Shown in pieces: positions 63,944-64,000 of a stretch of DNA of 64,000 nt. The translations under genes were made by a program, and so were the position numbers. The first letter of the stretch is position 1. Each line of letters begins with the position of its first letter. Source of the stretch: Bacillus xiamenensis (lineage in GTDB: Bacteria; Bacillota; Bacilli; Bacillales; Bacillaceae); contig NZ_AMSH01000003.1 in the NCBI RefSeq assembly GCF_000300535.1, positions 62,001-126,000 on the forward strand, read 5' to 3'. The notes under the pieces were generated by a model, which saw nothing but the letters and a program-made list of their open reading frames with translations, did no database searches and was not told the DNA's origin.

Positions 63944-64000
63944 TCAAAGAATGCCGGCTTCAATTAAAAGTACATTCAGTGTTTGAGTGAGAATTTGTAC
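63944..64000 (-). CDS. cotV: Spore coat protein CotV, C-terminal fragment
   Basis: The last 18 codons of a minus-strand gene that runs out of the window: VQILTQTLNVLLIEAGIL, then TGA at 63946-63944. The ending is the same kind as that of CotX (TLTQTLVATIVAIGIL), as expected for the CotX/CotV domain, and the place before cotW is that of cotV in B. subtilis. Only the 3' end is present, so nothing more can be said. Confidence 0.75.
   Translation of the reverse strand, partial: VQILTQTLNVLLIEAGIL

Overview
The window is chromosomal DNA of a low-GC Gram-positive, endospore-forming rod. Gene order and protein sequence follow the Bacillus subtilis chromosome from yitY to cotV. Differences from strain 168 as I remember it (extra cls, intact appA, no yjbB, a methyltransferase/efflux insert) point to the B. 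pumilus / safensis / altitudinis group. That placement is inference from memory, not a database match. I see no rRNA, tRNA, CRISPR array, prophage or insertion sequence.

Layout. (1) 1-1460: the 3' end of yitY and a half-size transporter. (2) 1531-11003: the arginine operon argC-argJ-argB-argD-carA-carB-argF, which takes glutamate to citrulline, behind an ArgR-type promoter. (3) 11068-16816: yjzC, an MFS transporter, yjzD, a DinB-like gene broken by a stop codon, yjaU, yjaV and the competence pair med-comZ. (4) 16891-20062: fabHA-fabF behind a clear FapR operator, then the metalloprotease yjaZ. (5) 20111-25907: the second oligopeptide permease appDFABC, with appA intact. (6) 26024-28206: a methyltransferase followed by an 11-codon leader peptide, an attenuator hairpin and an efflux-type MFS gene. 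(7) 28279-36857: yjbA, trpS with a T-box leader, a DUF3899-like gene and oppABCDF.

(8) 36900-47011 is a stress and competence block. yjbC-spx sits behind ECF- and sigma-B-like promoters and a PerR-like box. It is followed by yjbE, mecA, a cardiolipin synthase, coiA, pepF, yizD, the small RNA RoxS, spxH and the truncated haemoglobin yjbI. Spx, its proteolytic adaptor SpxH and the ClpC adaptor MecA lie within about 9 kb. (9) 47289-54470: cwlQ, yjbK, yjbL, the small alarmone synthetase yjbM, NAD kinase, a pseudouridine synthase, prpE and the antiporter yjbQ. (10) 54475-59916: a TPP riboswitch and tenA-tenI-thiO-thiS-thiG-thiF-thiD. (11) 59917-60972: a GC-rich intergenic element, a second FapR operator and fabI. 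(12) 61087-64000: spore-coat genes cotO on plus and cotZ, cotY, cotX, cotW, cotV (partial) on minus.

Most of the window is conserved Bacillus backbone. The parts most worth a second look are the leader-peptide-controlled efflux locus at 26.0-28.2 kb, the in-frame stops at 13317 and 36928, the in-frame membrane extension of PepF, the serine in place of the first cysteine of the SpxH CxxC motif, and the inverted-repeat-bounded element at 59948-60070. Several genes too short for routine ORF calling are listed: yizD, the leader peptide and the cotV fragment.
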